Origin: Gemmatimonadetes bacterium bin94
GTDB taxonomy: Bacteria > Gemmatimonadota > Gemmatimonadetes > Longimicrobiales > Gaopeijiaceae
Assembly: GCA_002238865.1 (NCBI GenBank)
Contig: MPNE01000014.1
Location: 1 to 64,000 of the forward strand
DNA: 64,000 nt
Direction: 5' to 3'
Position numbers and translations under genes: made by a program. Numbering within the stretch: the first letter of the stretch is position 1; each line of letters opens with the position of its first letter. A model generated the notes under the pieces. It did no database searches. It saw nothing but the letters and a program-made list of their open reading frames with translations, and was not told the DNA's origin. Shown one piece after another: positions 1 through 8,657 of this stretch.

Positions 1-1
1 G

Positions 2-154
2 GGGGCATCCCAGTCGGACCCGCTTCCGCCGCCCCCGTCGCTACCACCCGGCGAGCTGTCCAACGGGGCGGCGCGGATGGTGGACGCGCCGGTCCCCTCG
101 GAGGTCGAGGCGGGCGCGCGGGAGGCGGTCGAGATGGCGCTGGACCCGGCGTGA
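2..154 (+). CDS. C-terminal end of an unidentified protein (cut by window start)
   Basis: An open frame runs from base 2 to a TGA at 152-154 and gives about 50 residues. It is proline- and serine-rich at first, then has an acidic alanine/glutamate-rich tail ending in EMALDPA. I do not recognise a family from this fragment. It is kept as a probable gene end because the frame is open to the window edge and the sequence after it changes to repeat-bearing, apparently non-coding DNA. The start lies outside the window. Confidence 0.3.
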   Translation, partial: GASQSDPLPPPPSLPPGELSNGAARMVDAPVPSEVEAGAREAVEMALDPA

Positions 155-195
155 GAGGTGGCGCCCCGGTCTCACCGATCGGCCCGCCGCGTCGC

Positions 196-235
196 CCCGA
201 CGTTTCCGCGGCAAAACCCGGGACGCCCGCATGTC
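196..235 (-). repeat. Dispersed 40-bp repeat, copy 1 (inverted relative to copy 2)
   Basis: Read on the minus strand, this segment matches 63080-63119 on the plus strand at 38 of 40 positions. The shared core includes GGTTTTGCCGCGGAAACGTC. Weaker similarity continues for several tens of bases on the GACATGC side. Both copies lie outside convincing genes, so this is a dispersed intergenic repeat rather than a shared domain. Confidence 0.75.
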
Positions 236-271
236 TCGATGGGACAGGGCGGGGGCCACCTCAAGGGTCGG

Positions 272-349
272 CGAGCCGCACCCCACTCGGCGAGCCGCAA
301 CCACTCGGAGGCCGCGCCCATTCGACGAGCCGCACCCACTCGGAGGCCG
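272..349 (+). repeat. Three imperfect copies of a 19-24 bp GC-rich unit
   Basis: The unit CGAGCCGCACCCACTCGG appears at 272-290 (with one extra C), 291-308 (A for C at one site) and 326-343. The last two copies are followed by the same AGGCCG tail. The copies are tandem except for a short insert around 315-325. The units carry no obvious gene. Confidence 0.65.
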
Positions 350-437
350 TTCTCACAAGGGCGCCCATTGGGCACGCCGGGGCCCGTTGGAATCGCCGGA
401 GGTGCTCACGCCGAGTTCTTCCTCGTCCGGCCACCGG

Positions 438-1394
438 TCACCCCGGCGGTGGATCCTCGCGCTTCAGCCGCAGGATTCGCCGGATCATGCGATCCCGCCA
501 CGCCGACAGCGCAGGCACCGAGCCGTCGCCGTACGCCGCCCTTGTCGCAGCGGCAATGCCGTCGATCACCTCGTCGCCGAAATCGGGTTCCGTATCAAGG
601 TCGCCCCAGAGCCCGCTGAAGGCGTCGCCGTAGTCACGGTAGTAGCGGCCCACGCCTCCGTCGGAGTTGGAGTGACCCGTCCCGAAAGGTCCCATCAGGG
701 CCCAGCGCAACCCGAGCCCGTCCCGCATGACCATCTCGACCGCCTCGGGTGAAGCCACCCCGGACCCGACCAGCGAGATCGCCTCCCGGACCACCGCCGC
801 CTGCATCCGGTTGAGGAGGAAGCCGGGCACGAAGCGGTTCATCTCGACCGGCAACATCCCCACCCGGCGGAGGAGGTCGAGCGTCGCAGCCACGACGCGC
901 GGATCCGTCTTCTCCCCCGGCAGCACCTCCACCACCGGGATCACGTGGGGCGGGTTGACCGGATGCGCCACGATGCACCGGTGCGCCCCGGCCACACCTT
1001 CCGAGATCACGCTCATGTCGTTGGCCGAAGTGGAGCTGGCCAGGATCACGTCGTCACTCGCGGCACGGTCGAGCTCACGGTAGATCGCCCGCTTGGTCGC
1101 GATCGCCTCGGGGCCGCTCTCCTGCACGTAGCCGGCCCCGGCGACCGCATCACCCAGCGTCTCGCAGGGAAGGATCCGGCTTTCCTCGGCGCGCGCCTCT
1201 TCACGTGTCAGGAACCCCAGCCGCACGTCCTCTTCCGCCGACCGCACCGCCCACCCGATGGCGCGGGCGAGCTGTCCAGCGTCGGGATCGTGGACACGGG
1301 TGAGGAATCCAGCCCGGGCGTACACCCGAATCCAGCTGCGGCCGACGACGCCCGCTCCCACGATGGCCGCCACTTCCGGCCCTCGGTATGTCAT
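438..1394 (-). CDS. 3-hydroxyacyl-CoA dehydrogenase family, probable L-carnitine dehydrogenase type
   Basis: This 318-residue NAD-dependent dehydrogenase has an N-terminal Rossmann fold with VGAGVVGRSW near residue 12 and the family signature HPVNPPHVIPVVEV in mid-protein, followed by the helical C-terminal domain. The length fits the single-domain lambda-crystallin / L-gulonate / L-carnitine dehydrogenase group rather than a fatty-acid oxidation subunit. The ATG is preceded by GAGGAGG at good spacing. It is divergent from a DUF849 cleavage-enzyme gene. In known carnitine catabolism such a pair oxidises L-carnitine to 3-dehydrocarnitine and then cleaves it with acetyl-CoA. Carnitine is thus the best substrate guess. 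L-gulonate or another 3-hydroxy acid remains possible. Confidence 0.75.
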   Translation of the reverse strand: MTYRGPEVAAIVGAGVVGRSWIRVYARAGFLTRVHDPDAGQLARAIGWAVRSAEEDVRLGFLTREEARAEESRILPCETLGDAVAGAGYVQESGPEAIATKRAIYRELDRAASDDVILASSTSANDMSVISEGVAGAHRCIVAHPVNPPHVIPVVEVLPGEKTDPRVVAATLDLLRRVGMLPVEMNRFVPGFLLNRMQAAVVREAISLVGSGVASPEAVEMVMRDGLGLRWALMGPFGTGHSNSDGGVGRYYRDYGDAFSGLWGDLDTEPDFGDEVIDGIAAATRAAYGDGSVPALSAWRDRMIRRILRLKREDPPPG

Positions 1395-1556
1395 GCCGTG
1401 CCTCCTCGCGTCCGGGAACGCGGCTCAGAATGCCGGGGGGACGGTTAGCCGCGAGCGCCCCGGGCGCAGGGTGCGCCGCGCCGCGGGCTGGAATAGTATG
1501 TCCCCGACGCGACACTATCACCCCGGAGCCAACCCGCTCAAGGAACGCGGTCACCC
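1395..1556. promoter_or_regulatory. Divergent intergenic region
   Basis: This 162-base gap separates two divergent, probably functionally linked genes and should hold both promoters. It includes a local AT-rich patch around 1491-1503 (GGAATAGTATG), the only plausible -10-like sequence I can see. No -35 box at proper spacing is convincing on either strand. Confidence 0.3.
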
Positions 1557-2522
1557 ATGACCAGCCTTCACGACCGTTGGAATCACGCCGACGCGCTTCA
1601 GTACCTGGCCCGGGTTGGACGCATGCCCCCGACAATCATCTGCGTTGCCTGCAACGGCGGGATTCAGGGCAAGGAGTCGAACCCCAACCTGCCCGAGACC
1701 CCCGAGGAGATCGCCGAATCCGTGGCCGGCGCCTACGAAGCGGGGGCGTCGATGGTCCACGTGCATGCGAGGCAGGCGGAATTCCCGACGCGGCCGGCGA
1801 TCACCACCGAGCGGTGGCTGGAGGTCAACGCGAAGATCCGTGATGCGTGCCCCGACATCATCATCAACGACACGACCGGGGGCGGACCGGACATGACCAA
1901 CGAGGAGCGGCTCCAGTGCCTCGACGGGCGGCCGGAGGTAGCGTCGCTCAACCTCACGCCCGACATGAGCCGCTTCGTGATCCGGGAACGCCCGGCACCC
2001 CTGCCGGACCCGCGGCCCGAGACCGTTTACGACGAGTGCCTGCCCTTTTCGTACGGCCAGATCAGGCACTTCGCCGCCGAGATGAAGGCCCGTGGGATCA
2101 AGCCCGAACTGGAGATCTATCACCCGGGCGGGGGATGGGTGATCCGCTACCTGATCGGCGAGGGGCTGCTAGAGAAACCCTACTGGATCCAGACCGTCAT
2201 GGGGTACCAGACCTCGAGCCTTCCGACGGTCGACAACGTGCTCCAGATCATCCGCGAATTCCCCGAGGATTCGGTGTGGCTGACCTCCGGAATCGGACCC
2301 CACCAGCTTCCCATGACAACGCTGGCCACCATGCTGGGCGGACACGTCCGGGTCGGGCTGGAGGACAATGTCTACTACCGCCGGGGCGAGAAGGCGAAAA
2401 GCAACCGGCAACTCGTGGAGCGCTCCGTGCGCATCATCCACGAGCTGAACCGCGAAGTCGCGACTCCCGCGCAGGCACGCACGATGTTGAACCTTGCCAC
2501 CGAGCCGACAGCCTATGACTGA
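1557..2522 (+). CDS. Beta-keto acid cleavage enzyme (BKACE, DUF849)
   Basis: The 321-residue protein carries family hallmarks: IICVACNGG near the N-terminus, MVHVHAR (His68 and His70 of the divalent-metal site) and NDTTGGG. BKACE enzymes are TIM-barrel, zinc-dependent proteins that condense a beta-keto acid with acetyl-CoA and split it into a new CoA ester and acetoacetate. Beside a carnitine-dehydrogenase-like gene, dehydrocarnitine cleavage to betainyl-CoA is the most likely reaction. Members using 3-keto-5-aminohexanoate or other keto acids look alike. The stop overlaps the next gene's start by 8 bases, so the following lipoprotein is probably translationally coupled. Confidence 0.85.
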   Translation: MTSLHDRWNHADALQYLARVGRMPPTIICVACNGGIQGKESNPNLPETPEEIAESVAGAYEAGASMVHVHARQAEFPTRPAITTERWLEVNAKIRDACPDIIINDTTGGGPDMTNEERLQCLDGRPEVASLNLTPDMSRFVIRERPAPLPDPRPETVYDECLPFSYGQIRHFAAEMKARGIKPELEIYHPGGGWVIRYLIGEGLLEKPYWIQTVMGYQTSSLPTVDNVLQIIREFPEDSVWLTSGIGPHQLPMTTLATMLGGHVRVGLEDNVYYRRGEKAKSNRQLVERSVRIIHELNREVATPAQARTMLNLATEPTAYD

Positions 2523-4422
2523 CCGTCGCCCCTCCATCCCGATCGCCCCTGCCGGCGTGCTGACCCTCGTCCTCCTGGCCGGTTGCGGCCAGCCCGCCGC
2601 GTTGGACGCCCCGGCAACCGAAGTCGCCGGCCCCTTCCCCCGTCCCGCGGGCGCGCACGAGGTACGGCTCGACCCCACGCACATGGTCCCCATGCGCGAC
2701 GGCGTCCGGCTCGCCACCGACCTGTACTTCCCCGCCGGGGCCGACACCCCGCTTCCGGTGGTGCAGATCCGAACCCCGTACGGGAAGCTCTCGGAACGTC
2801 GCGAGGGCTCCGCCGCCCGCTACTTCGCGAGCCACGGGTTCGCCGTCGCGGTCCAGGACATGCGGGGGCGCTTCCAGTCCGAGGGCGAGTACTTCGTGTC
2901 GCGCGCGGACCGGGAAGACGGCTACGACATGGTCTCGTGGCTTGCCGGGCAACCCTGGTCCAACGACCGCATCGGGACCTACGGGTGTTCGTACCTGGGC
3001 GAGAACCAGATGCAGCTGGCCGCCACGCGAAACCCGCATCATGCGGCCGCCCTGCCGCAGGCCGCCGGCGGCAGCTACCGCTACTTCGGCGTGATCTTCG
3101 GCGGCGTGACCGAGCTGGCCGCCAGCCTGGGGTGGTTCCGGGGCGCCGGTACCAAGGTCTTCTACCGGATCCCGCCGGGGACCCCGCGCGAGGTGATGCT
3201 CCAGGTGGAGGAGATGATCAATCCGGCGCCGACCCCGGGCGAACTCGACTTCCAGAGCGCGTGGCGGACCCTGCCGTACATCGACATGCTGAAGGCCTCG
3301 GGGGCCCCTCCGACCGACTTCGAGGCGTTCGTGTCACACGAGCCGGGCGACCCCTGGTGGGACCGGATCGGGTACGTGCAGCCCGACGACCGGTTCGACG
3401 TGCCGGCGCTTCACGTCAACTCCTGGTACGACCTCGGAGTGAGCGAGACGCTCAAGCTCTTCAACCTGCTGAGCGACAACGCCGAGTCCGACCGGGCCCG
3501 CGACAACCAGTTCGCGATCATCTCCCCGACGGATCACTGCACGTCGGAGCGCGCGACCTCGGCGACCGTGGTCGGTGAGCGCAACGTGGGTGACGCGCGT
3601 CTCGACTACTGGACGATCTACCTCGACTGGTTCAACCACTGGTTGCGGGACGACGCGGACGCCGACTTCGACATGCCCCGCCTCCAGTACTACCTCATGG
3701 GCGCGAACGAGTGGCGCACCGCCGGGTCGTGGCCCGTCGAGGGCACCGAGTTCCAGCCCCTGTACCTGCACAGCGGCGGCAACGCGAACACACGGGCCGG
3801 GGACGGCCGCCTGTCGTGGGAGGCGCCCGACGAGGAGCAACCCGCCGACGCATTCACCTACGATCCGGACGACCCGGTACCCACCATCGGAGGCCCCGTG
3901 TGCTGCACGGGGACGGCCGACGCGCCCGCCGGCGGATTCGATCAGTCCGCGGTGGAGGACCGCAACGACGTGCTCGTGTACACGTCGGAGCCGCTGGATG
4001 AGGGCCTGGAGGTGACCGGGCCCATCGAATTGGTGCTGTACGTGTCGTCCGACGCGCGCGACACGGACTTCGTCGGCAAGCTCGTGGACGTCCACCCCGA
4101 CGGCCGGGCGATCAACGTCCAGGAAGGGATTCTTCGCGCACGCTACCGCGAGGGATACGGTCGCAAGGTGTGGATGGAGCCGGGCGAGGTGTACGAACTC
4201 CGTATCGACCTCCAGGCGACGGCAAACTATTTTGGAGCGGGCCACCGGATCCGCCTCGAAGTCACGTCGTCGAGTTTCCCGAGATGGGAACGCAATCTCA
4301 ACTCCGGCGGTAGGAACTATGACGAGATCGAGTGGACCCTCGCCCGGAATTCGGTCCACCACGCCCCAGGGCACGCATCCCGTCTGATTGTGCCCATCGT
4401 ATCAAGGGAGACTGGGAATTGA
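2515..4422 (+). CDS. CocE/NonD-family (S15-like) alpha/beta hydrolase lipoprotein
   Basis: The 635-residue protein opens with MTDRRPSIPIAP and a hydrophobic stretch ending in the lipobox LLAGC, so it is an exported lipoprotein. An internal ATG inside the upstream gene is preferred because the signal peptide begins there. The N-terminal catalytic domain has MRDGVRLATDLYFP and the nucleophile motif YGCSYLGENQ (Ser in G-C-S-Y-L-G). The C-terminal half has the jelly-roll features of X-Pro dipeptidyl-peptidase/cocaine-esterase enzymes. These hydrolyse esters or amides such as acyl-amino compounds. The substrate cannot be told from sequence. It overlaps the BKACE gene and the next small gene. Confidence 0.85.
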   Translation: MTDRRPSIPIAPAGVLTLVLLAGCGQPAALDAPATEVAGPFPRPAGAHEVRLDPTHMVPMRDGVRLATDLYFPAGADTPLPVVQIRTPYGKLSERREGSAARYFASHGFAVAVQDMRGRFQSEGEYFVSRADREDGYDMVSWLAGQPWSNDRIGTYGCSYLGENQMQLAATRNPHHAAALPQAAGGSYRYFGVIFGGVTELAASLGWFRGAGTKVFYRIPPGTPREVMLQVEEMINPAPTPGELDFQSAWRTLPYIDMLKASGAPPTDFEAFVSHEPGDPWWDRIGYVQPDDRFDVPALHVNSWYDLGVSETLKLFNLLSDNAESDRARDNQFAIISPTDHCTSERATSATVVGERNVGDARLDYWTIYLDWFNHWLRDDADADFDMPRLQYYLMGANEWRTAGSWPVEGTEFQPLYLHSGGNANTRAGDGRLSWEAPDEEQPADAFTYDPDDPVPTIGGPVCCTGTADAPAGGFDQSAVEDRNDVLVYTSEPLDEGLEVTGPIELVLYVSSDARDTDFVGKLVDVHPDGRAINVQEGILRARYREGYGRKVWMEPGEVYELRIDLQATANYFGAGHRIRLEVTSSSFPRWERNLNSGGRNYDEIEWTLARNSVHHAPGHASRLIVPIVSRETGN

Positions 4423-4784
4423 TTGGAAGTAAGCTGGCGCGTCTTGCGCTCATCGCTGTCACAGCCCTCGCCGCCCAGGCCTGCGCGTCTGTCGGCGAGG
4501 TCCCCGTCGGCGACCGAAACACCGGCGACCTCACCCCCGTGGATTTCGAGGGGATATCCGAAAGGGACGTGATGCGGGCCATATCACTCCTGAGGCCCCA
4601 GTGGCTCAGGGCTCGCAACGGGTCGGCCACCGTGGTCGTCAACGGTCAGCGCACCAACCGGGACCGGCTTGCCACGATCCCGATCGGGTCGGTCGCGCGG
4701 GTCACCTTCATGTCCCCATCGGACGCCACCACGCGCTTCGGGACCGGTTTTTTCAACGGGGCCATTGTCGTAACCCTACGCTAG
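4419..4784 (+). CDS. Small lipoprotein resembling an isolated TonB-receptor plug segment
   Basis: The likely start is TTG at 4419, overlapping the previous TGA as TTGA, with AAGGGAG eight bases upstream. This gives 121 residues beginning with a lipoprotein signal (IAVTALAAQACA). The mature part contains VVVNGQR, then IPIGSVARVTFMSPSDATTRFG and a terminal GAIVVTLR. That pattern is seen in plug domains of TonB-dependent receptors, but no barrel follows. It may be a stand-alone periplasmic plug-like protein. Function is unknown. The ATG at 4332 lies inside the upstream gene and is unlikely. Confidence 0.7.
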   Translation: MIGSKLARLALIAVTALAAQACASVGEVPVGDRNTGDLTPVDFEGISERDVMRAISLLRPQWLRARNGSATVVVNGQRTNRDRLATIPIGSVARVTFMSPSDATTRFGTGFFNGAIVVTLR

Positions 4785-4929
4785 CCGGCGTCCCGCCCGC
4801 GGCGCCCTCGCGGTCGCGGCGGCCCTGGCGTATTGCCCCGCGCCCGGCAGGTCGCTAGAATCCGCGCGCCGAATTGGCGACCTTACATGGGACATGTTTT
4901 CAGGACAACAAGCCCGACGGGCGAGGACA

Positions 4930-5952
4930 ATGACGCGGTTCCAAACAGGGCAGTTCTGCCGCTCCTTCCGTGTATCCGCCACACTGCTGGTTCTGACGGC
5001 GGCATGCCGCGGATCCGAACCCGGTGTGGTACGCGGCGAGATGATCTTCGACGCCTGCTCCCCGTGCCACGGCGACGACGGCGCCGGCAAGCAGTCGCTC
5101 GGGGCACCCGCGATCGCCGGTGCTTCCGATTGGTACCTCTCGGCTCAGCTCGCAAAGTTCCGGGCAGGCCAGCGGGGATATCATCACACCGACGCGGAAG
5201 GGCTGCGGATGCGTCCCATGTCGCGGGCGCTGATCGAGGACAAGGGCGATGTCAGTTCGGTCGTGGACTACGTCGTCAGTCTGCCGATCCCCGATCCCCC
5301 GGCAACCGCCGAGGGAGACGCTGAAGCCGGCGAGGAGGAGTACACGGCGCTCTGTTCGAACTGTCACGGCGGAGACGGCAGGGGAGTCGACACCGGAGTG
5401 CTGGAGTTGAATGCTCCCTCTCTGCTCCACCTGAACGACTGGTACATCACGTCATCGCTGCAGAAGTATCGCGACGGCGCGCGGGGAGTCGGCGACGCCG
5501 CCGGGGCCACAATGCGCGCGCCGGTCAGCGGCATGTCCGACGAACGGATCGAAAACGTGACCGCCTACGTCATGACCATGCAGCGGCTGCCCCGGAAGAT
5601 CGCCGCTCCACCCGCTCCTCCGCTGCCGCCACTGGACGTCGACCCGGCGATCCTGCCCGAGGGAGTGACGGTGGCCATGGCCCAGGAGGGGCAGGAGATC
5701 TTCAACGGAGCCGTCGGAATCTGCTTTACCTGCCACCTGCGGGAAGGCGGGGGCGGACCGTTGGCGCCCGACCTCACCGACGACGTCTGGCTGAACATCG
5801 ATGGCGAGTACGAGTCCATTGTCAACATCGTCATGACCGGAGTTCCACAGCCGGTGGAGCACCCCGGACAAATGCAGCCACGTGCCGGACGGCCGCTCAC
5901 CGACGAGCAGGTGAGAGCCGTGTCCGCATACGTATTCACCCTGAGTCGGTAA
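4930..5952 (+). CDS. Tri-heme c-type cytochrome, likely electron donor of the oxidase
   Basis: The 340-residue exported protein has three CxxCH heme sites: CSPCH, CSNCH and CFTCH, one per repeat. The first two domains resemble tandem cytochrome c4-type units (GDDGAGK / GGDGRGV plus a Met-rich loop). The third is more divergent. A hydrophobic N-terminus ending LVLTAACRG suggests a lipoprotein. I chose ATG 4930 because it sits just before the signal sequence with GCGAGG upstream; ATG 4894 is possible. It is first in the cytochrome oxidase operon and probably delivers electrons to the CuA centre of subunit II. Confidence 0.85.
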   Translation: MTRFQTGQFCRSFRVSATLLVLTAACRGSEPGVVRGEMIFDACSPCHGDDGAGKQSLGAPAIAGASDWYLSAQLAKFRAGQRGYHHTDAEGLRMRPMSRALIEDKGDVSSVVDYVVSLPIPDPPATAEGDAEAGEEEYTALCSNCHGGDGRGVDTGVLELNAPSLLHLNDWYITSSLQKYRDGARGVGDAAGATMRAPVSGMSDERIENVTAYVMTMQRLPRKIAAPPAPPLPPLDVDPAILPEGVTVAMAQEGQEIFNGAVGICFTCHLREGGGGPLAPDLTDDVWLNIDGEYESIVNIVMTGVPQPVEHPGQMQPRAGRPLTDEQVRAVSAYVFTLSR

Positions 5953-5957
5953 TTCTC

Positions 5958-6140
5958 ATGGCAGCGAAACCGTCCCCCGACAGACCGACGCACGCCGAAC
6001 TGGCCGCGCAGATTCCGGATCCACCGCCCGACGCGTCCAACGAAGCGATCATCTTCGCCAGGAAGACCCTGACGTGGACGCTCGTGCTGGGCGTCCTCTT
6101 CATCGGTTCGGCCGTTGTCTACAACTTCATAATGCAATGA
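5958..6140 (+). CDS. Small single-span membrane protein of the oxidase operon
   Basis: The 60-residue protein has a polar, proline-rich N-terminus (about residues 1-37) and one transmembrane helix (LTWTLVLGVLFIGSAVVYNF). It starts 5 bases after the cytochrome gene and its stop overlaps the subunit II start as ATGA. Position and size suggest an assembly or accessory peptide of the oxidase. No named family is recognised. Confidence 0.75.
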   Translation: MAAKPSPDRPTHAELAAQIPDPPPDASNEAIIFARKTLTWTLVLGVLFIGSAVVYNFIMQ

Positions 6141-6892
6141 ACGACATGAGCTTCCTCGAGCGCGTCGGCCACTACTTCGACGAGATCGGCCTGATCCGGA
6201 TCGGGTCCACGTACGCCGCGGACATCGACTTCCTCATCATCCTGGTGCTCGTGGTGGTGGGGGTCTGGTTCCTCCTGGCCGAGTACATCTTCATCCACTT
6301 CATCCTGAAGTACAGGGCGAAGCCCGGTCGGAAGGCCGACTACATCACCGGGAAGGAAAAGCACCTGAAGCGCTGGATCACGATCCCGCACCTCATGGTT
6401 CTCGCATTCGACGTCCTCATCGTCGTCGTCTCCTTCCAGGTCTGGCACAAAATCAAGATGGACCTGCCGGAGAACCCCGACGCCGTGCTCCGGATCACCG
6501 GCCAGCAGTGGGCATGGACCTTCCAGCACCCGGGGGTCGACGGAGAACTGGACACCGCCGACGACATCTTCACCGTGGACGAACTCCACGTCGAAAACGA
6601 AAAGACCTATCACTTCAAGCTCGAGGCCACGGACGTCCTGCACAGCTTCTCGGTCCCGGTCTGGCGCCTCAAGCAGGACGCCATCCCGGGGAGGAGCATC
6701 ACCGGCTGGTTCCAGCCGACGATAACGGGAGAATTCGATGTCCAGTGCGCCGAGATCTGCGGCTTCGGCCACGGGGTCATGGCGGCGCGGGTGATGGTGG
6801 AGGACGCCGAAACACATGCATCCTGGGTGGCGGCGAACACGCCGGTCGCGGCAGCGCCCGCGGCTGGCCAGGCTACGCCCGGCACCCAGTAG
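6137..6892 (+). CDS. coxB: Cytochrome c oxidase subunit II
   Basis: This 251-residue protein has two N-terminal transmembrane helices (about 29-57 and 83-103) followed by a periplasmic cupredoxin domain. The CuA ligands are visible: His169 in DVLHSF, then CAEICGFGHGVM with Cys204, Cys208, His212 and Met215. It receives electrons from cytochrome c and passes them to subunit I. The start ATG overlaps the upstream stop. No C-terminal heme c domain is fused, which fits a separate cytochrome gene at the head of the operon. Confidence 0.95.
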   Translation: MNDMSFLERVGHYFDEIGLIRIGSTYAADIDFLIILVLVVVGVWFLLAEYIFIHFILKYRAKPGRKADYITGKEKHLKRWITIPHLMVLAFDVLIVVVSFQVWHKIKMDLPENPDAVLRITGQQWAWTFQHPGVDGELDTADDIFTVDELHVENEKTYHFKLEATDVLHSFSVPVWRLKQDAIPGRSITGWFQPTITGEFDVQCAEICGFGHGVMAARVMVEDAETHASWVAANTPVAAAPAAGQATPGTQ

Positions 6893-6917
6893 CGAAGATT
6901 GGAGAGGACCGAGAGAG

Positions 6918-8657
6918 ATGGTTGAGCCAGCGGTCGATCTGACACACGGCCACCCCCACGAGGACCACGCGCACCACGGTCCACAGGGGATCATGAAATA
7001 CCTCTGGTCCACGGACCACAAGGTCATCGCCATGCAGTACATGTTCACGGGCATGTTCATGGCTCTGATCGGCGGCTTCATGGCGTACGTCTTCCGGATG
7101 CAGCTGGCCTTCCCGGGTATGAACGTCCCCGGCTTCGGCATGGTCTCGCCCGGCGAATACAACGCCCTGGTGACCAATCACGGAACGATCATGATCTTCT
7201 GGGTCGCCATGCCCGTGCTGCTCGCCGCCTTCGGGAACTACCTGATCCCGCTCATGGTCGGGGCGGACGACATGGTCTTCCCCAAGGTCAACCGGCTGTC
7301 GTACCAGATCTTCTTCCTGAGCACGGTCGTCATCCTTGCCTCACTGGTCGTGGAAGGAGGCGGCTTCGCCGGAGCCTGGACCGCGTACCCGCCCCTTTCG
7401 GCGGACGAGACGTACAACCTGACACCGCTCGGGAGTACGTTATGGCTTGTCGGGGTCGGATTGGAGTTCGTCGCCTTCCTCCTGGGGGGGATCAACTTCA
7501 TCACAACCCTGATGAACTCCCGGGCGCCGGGGATGCGCGCCTTCGACGTGCCCATCGTCGTGTGGATGATCGTGGTCGCGAGCATCCTCTTCATGCTCTC
7601 GGTCGGGCCGCTGCTGGCCGGCGCGATCATGCTTCTCTTCGATCAGACGATCGGGACCGGTTTCTTCAACCCGGCGACCGGCGGCGACCCCATTCTGTGG
7701 CAGCACCTCTTCTGGTTTTTCGGCCACCCCGAGGTGTACGTCGTGCTGCTCCCGGCGATGGGCGTGGTGATCGAGATCATCACCACCTTCGCCCGCAAGA
7801 AGGTCTTCGCCTACCGCACGGTGATCTTCACGGTCGTGGCCATCGGCGTGCTGAGCTTCTTCGTGTGGGCCCACCACCAGTTCATCGCGGGGATCGACCC
7901 GCGCATGGCGAACATCTTTACGATCACCACCCTGCTCATCTCGGTCCCGATGGCGGAGCTGTGCTTCGTCTACATTGCCACGCTCTATCGAGGATCGATC
8001 ACCCTTTCCACGCCCATGCTCTGGGCGCTGGCCTTCGTGGCCGAGTTCCTGATCGGGGGTGTGACCGGAATCTTCCTTGGGGCTGCGGGCGCGGACGTCT
8101 ATTTCCACGACACCTACTTCGTCCTCGCCCACTTCCACTACACCTTCTTCCCGATCGCGATTATCGGGACCTTTGCGGCCTTCACCTACTGGTTCCCGAA
8201 GATGTTCGGGAAGATGATGGACGAACGCCTGGGGAAATGGCACTTCTGGCTCACCATCATCCCCTTCAACATGATCTTCATCCCGCTCTTTGTGCTCGGG
8301 ATGGGGGGTCAGCACCGGCGTATCTACAACTACGAGCACTTCCCGGAGTTGGCGATCCCCTGGTTCCAGGACATGCGGCAGCTCGCCACCTACTCGCTGC
8401 TGATCATGCTCGGCGCCCAGTTCATCTTCTTCTACAACTGCTTCAAGTCGTGGCGCTCCGGGGCGAGAGCCTCCAGGAATCCCTGGAAGGCGAATTCGCT
8501 GGAGTGGACCACCGAGTCGCCGCCGCCACACGGGAACTGGCACCCGGACGATATGCCCGTGGTGTACCGGGGCCCCTACGAGTACAGCGTTCCGGACCGT
8601 GAGGACGACTACTGGCCGCAGAATGAGCCTGCCCTGAAGGGAGGACCCGGCGAATGA
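6918..8657 (+). CDS. coxA: Cytochrome c oxidase subunit I
   Basis: The 579-residue polytopic protein is the heme-copper catalytic subunit reducing O2 to water and pumping protons. The CuB/heme region is clear: FFGHPEVY with His270 and Tyr274, and the His319-His320 pair in WAHHQF. The Glu in HPEVY is typical of A1-type proton-pumping oxidases. The soluble N-terminus is His-rich (HGHPHEDHAHHG). ATG 6918 follows GAGAGAG; longer upstream starts would run into subunit II. The stop overlaps the next gene as ATGA. Confidence 0.95.
   Translation: MVEPAVDLTHGHPHEDHAHHGPQGIMKYLWSTDHKVIAMQYMFTGMFMALIGGFMAYVFRMQLAFPGMNVPGFGMVSPGEYNALVTNHGTIMIFWVAMPVLLAAFGNYLIPLMVGADDMVFPKVNRLSYQIFFLSTVVILASLVVEGGGFAGAWTAYPPLSADETYNLTPLGSTLWLVGVGLEFVAFLLGGINFITTLMNSRAPGMRAFDVPIVVWMIVVASILFMLSVGPLLAGAIMLLFDQTIGTGFFNPATGGDPILWQHLFWFFGHPEVYVVLLPAMGVVIEIITTFARKKVFAYRTVIFTVVAIGVLSFFVWAHHQFIAGIDPRMANIFTITTLLISVPMAELCFVYIATLYRGSITLSTPMLWALAFVAEFLIGGVTGIFLGAAGADVYFHDTYFVLAHFHYTFFPIAIIGTFAAFTYWFPKMFGKMMDERLGKWHFWLTIIPFNMIFIPLFVLGMGGQHRRIYNYEHFPELAIPWFQDMRQLATYSLLIMLGAQFIFFYNCFKSWRSGARASRNPWKANSLEWTTESPPPHGNWHPDDMPVVYRGPYEYSVPDREDDYWPQNEPALKGGPGE

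Larger units (their letters stand above)
155..437. other. Gene-free gap with two kinds of repeat
   Basis: This 283-base stretch lies between the partial first gene and the convergent dehydrogenase gene. No open frame in it looks like a protein. It holds one copy of a 40-base dispersed repeat (196-235) and a short imperfect tandem repeat (272-349). I saw no clear promoter or tRNA. Confidence 0.6.

Noticed and set aside
240-360. Possible CRISPR array from the tandem units
   Set aside because: The units are only 18-24 bases, directly adjoining with almost no spacers, and no cas gene is present.
151-752. Long plus-strand open frames across the first gap and the dehydrogenase gene
   Set aside because: They run antisense to a well-supported dehydrogenase and cross the repeats, with Arg/Pro-rich composition typical of GC-rich shadow frames.
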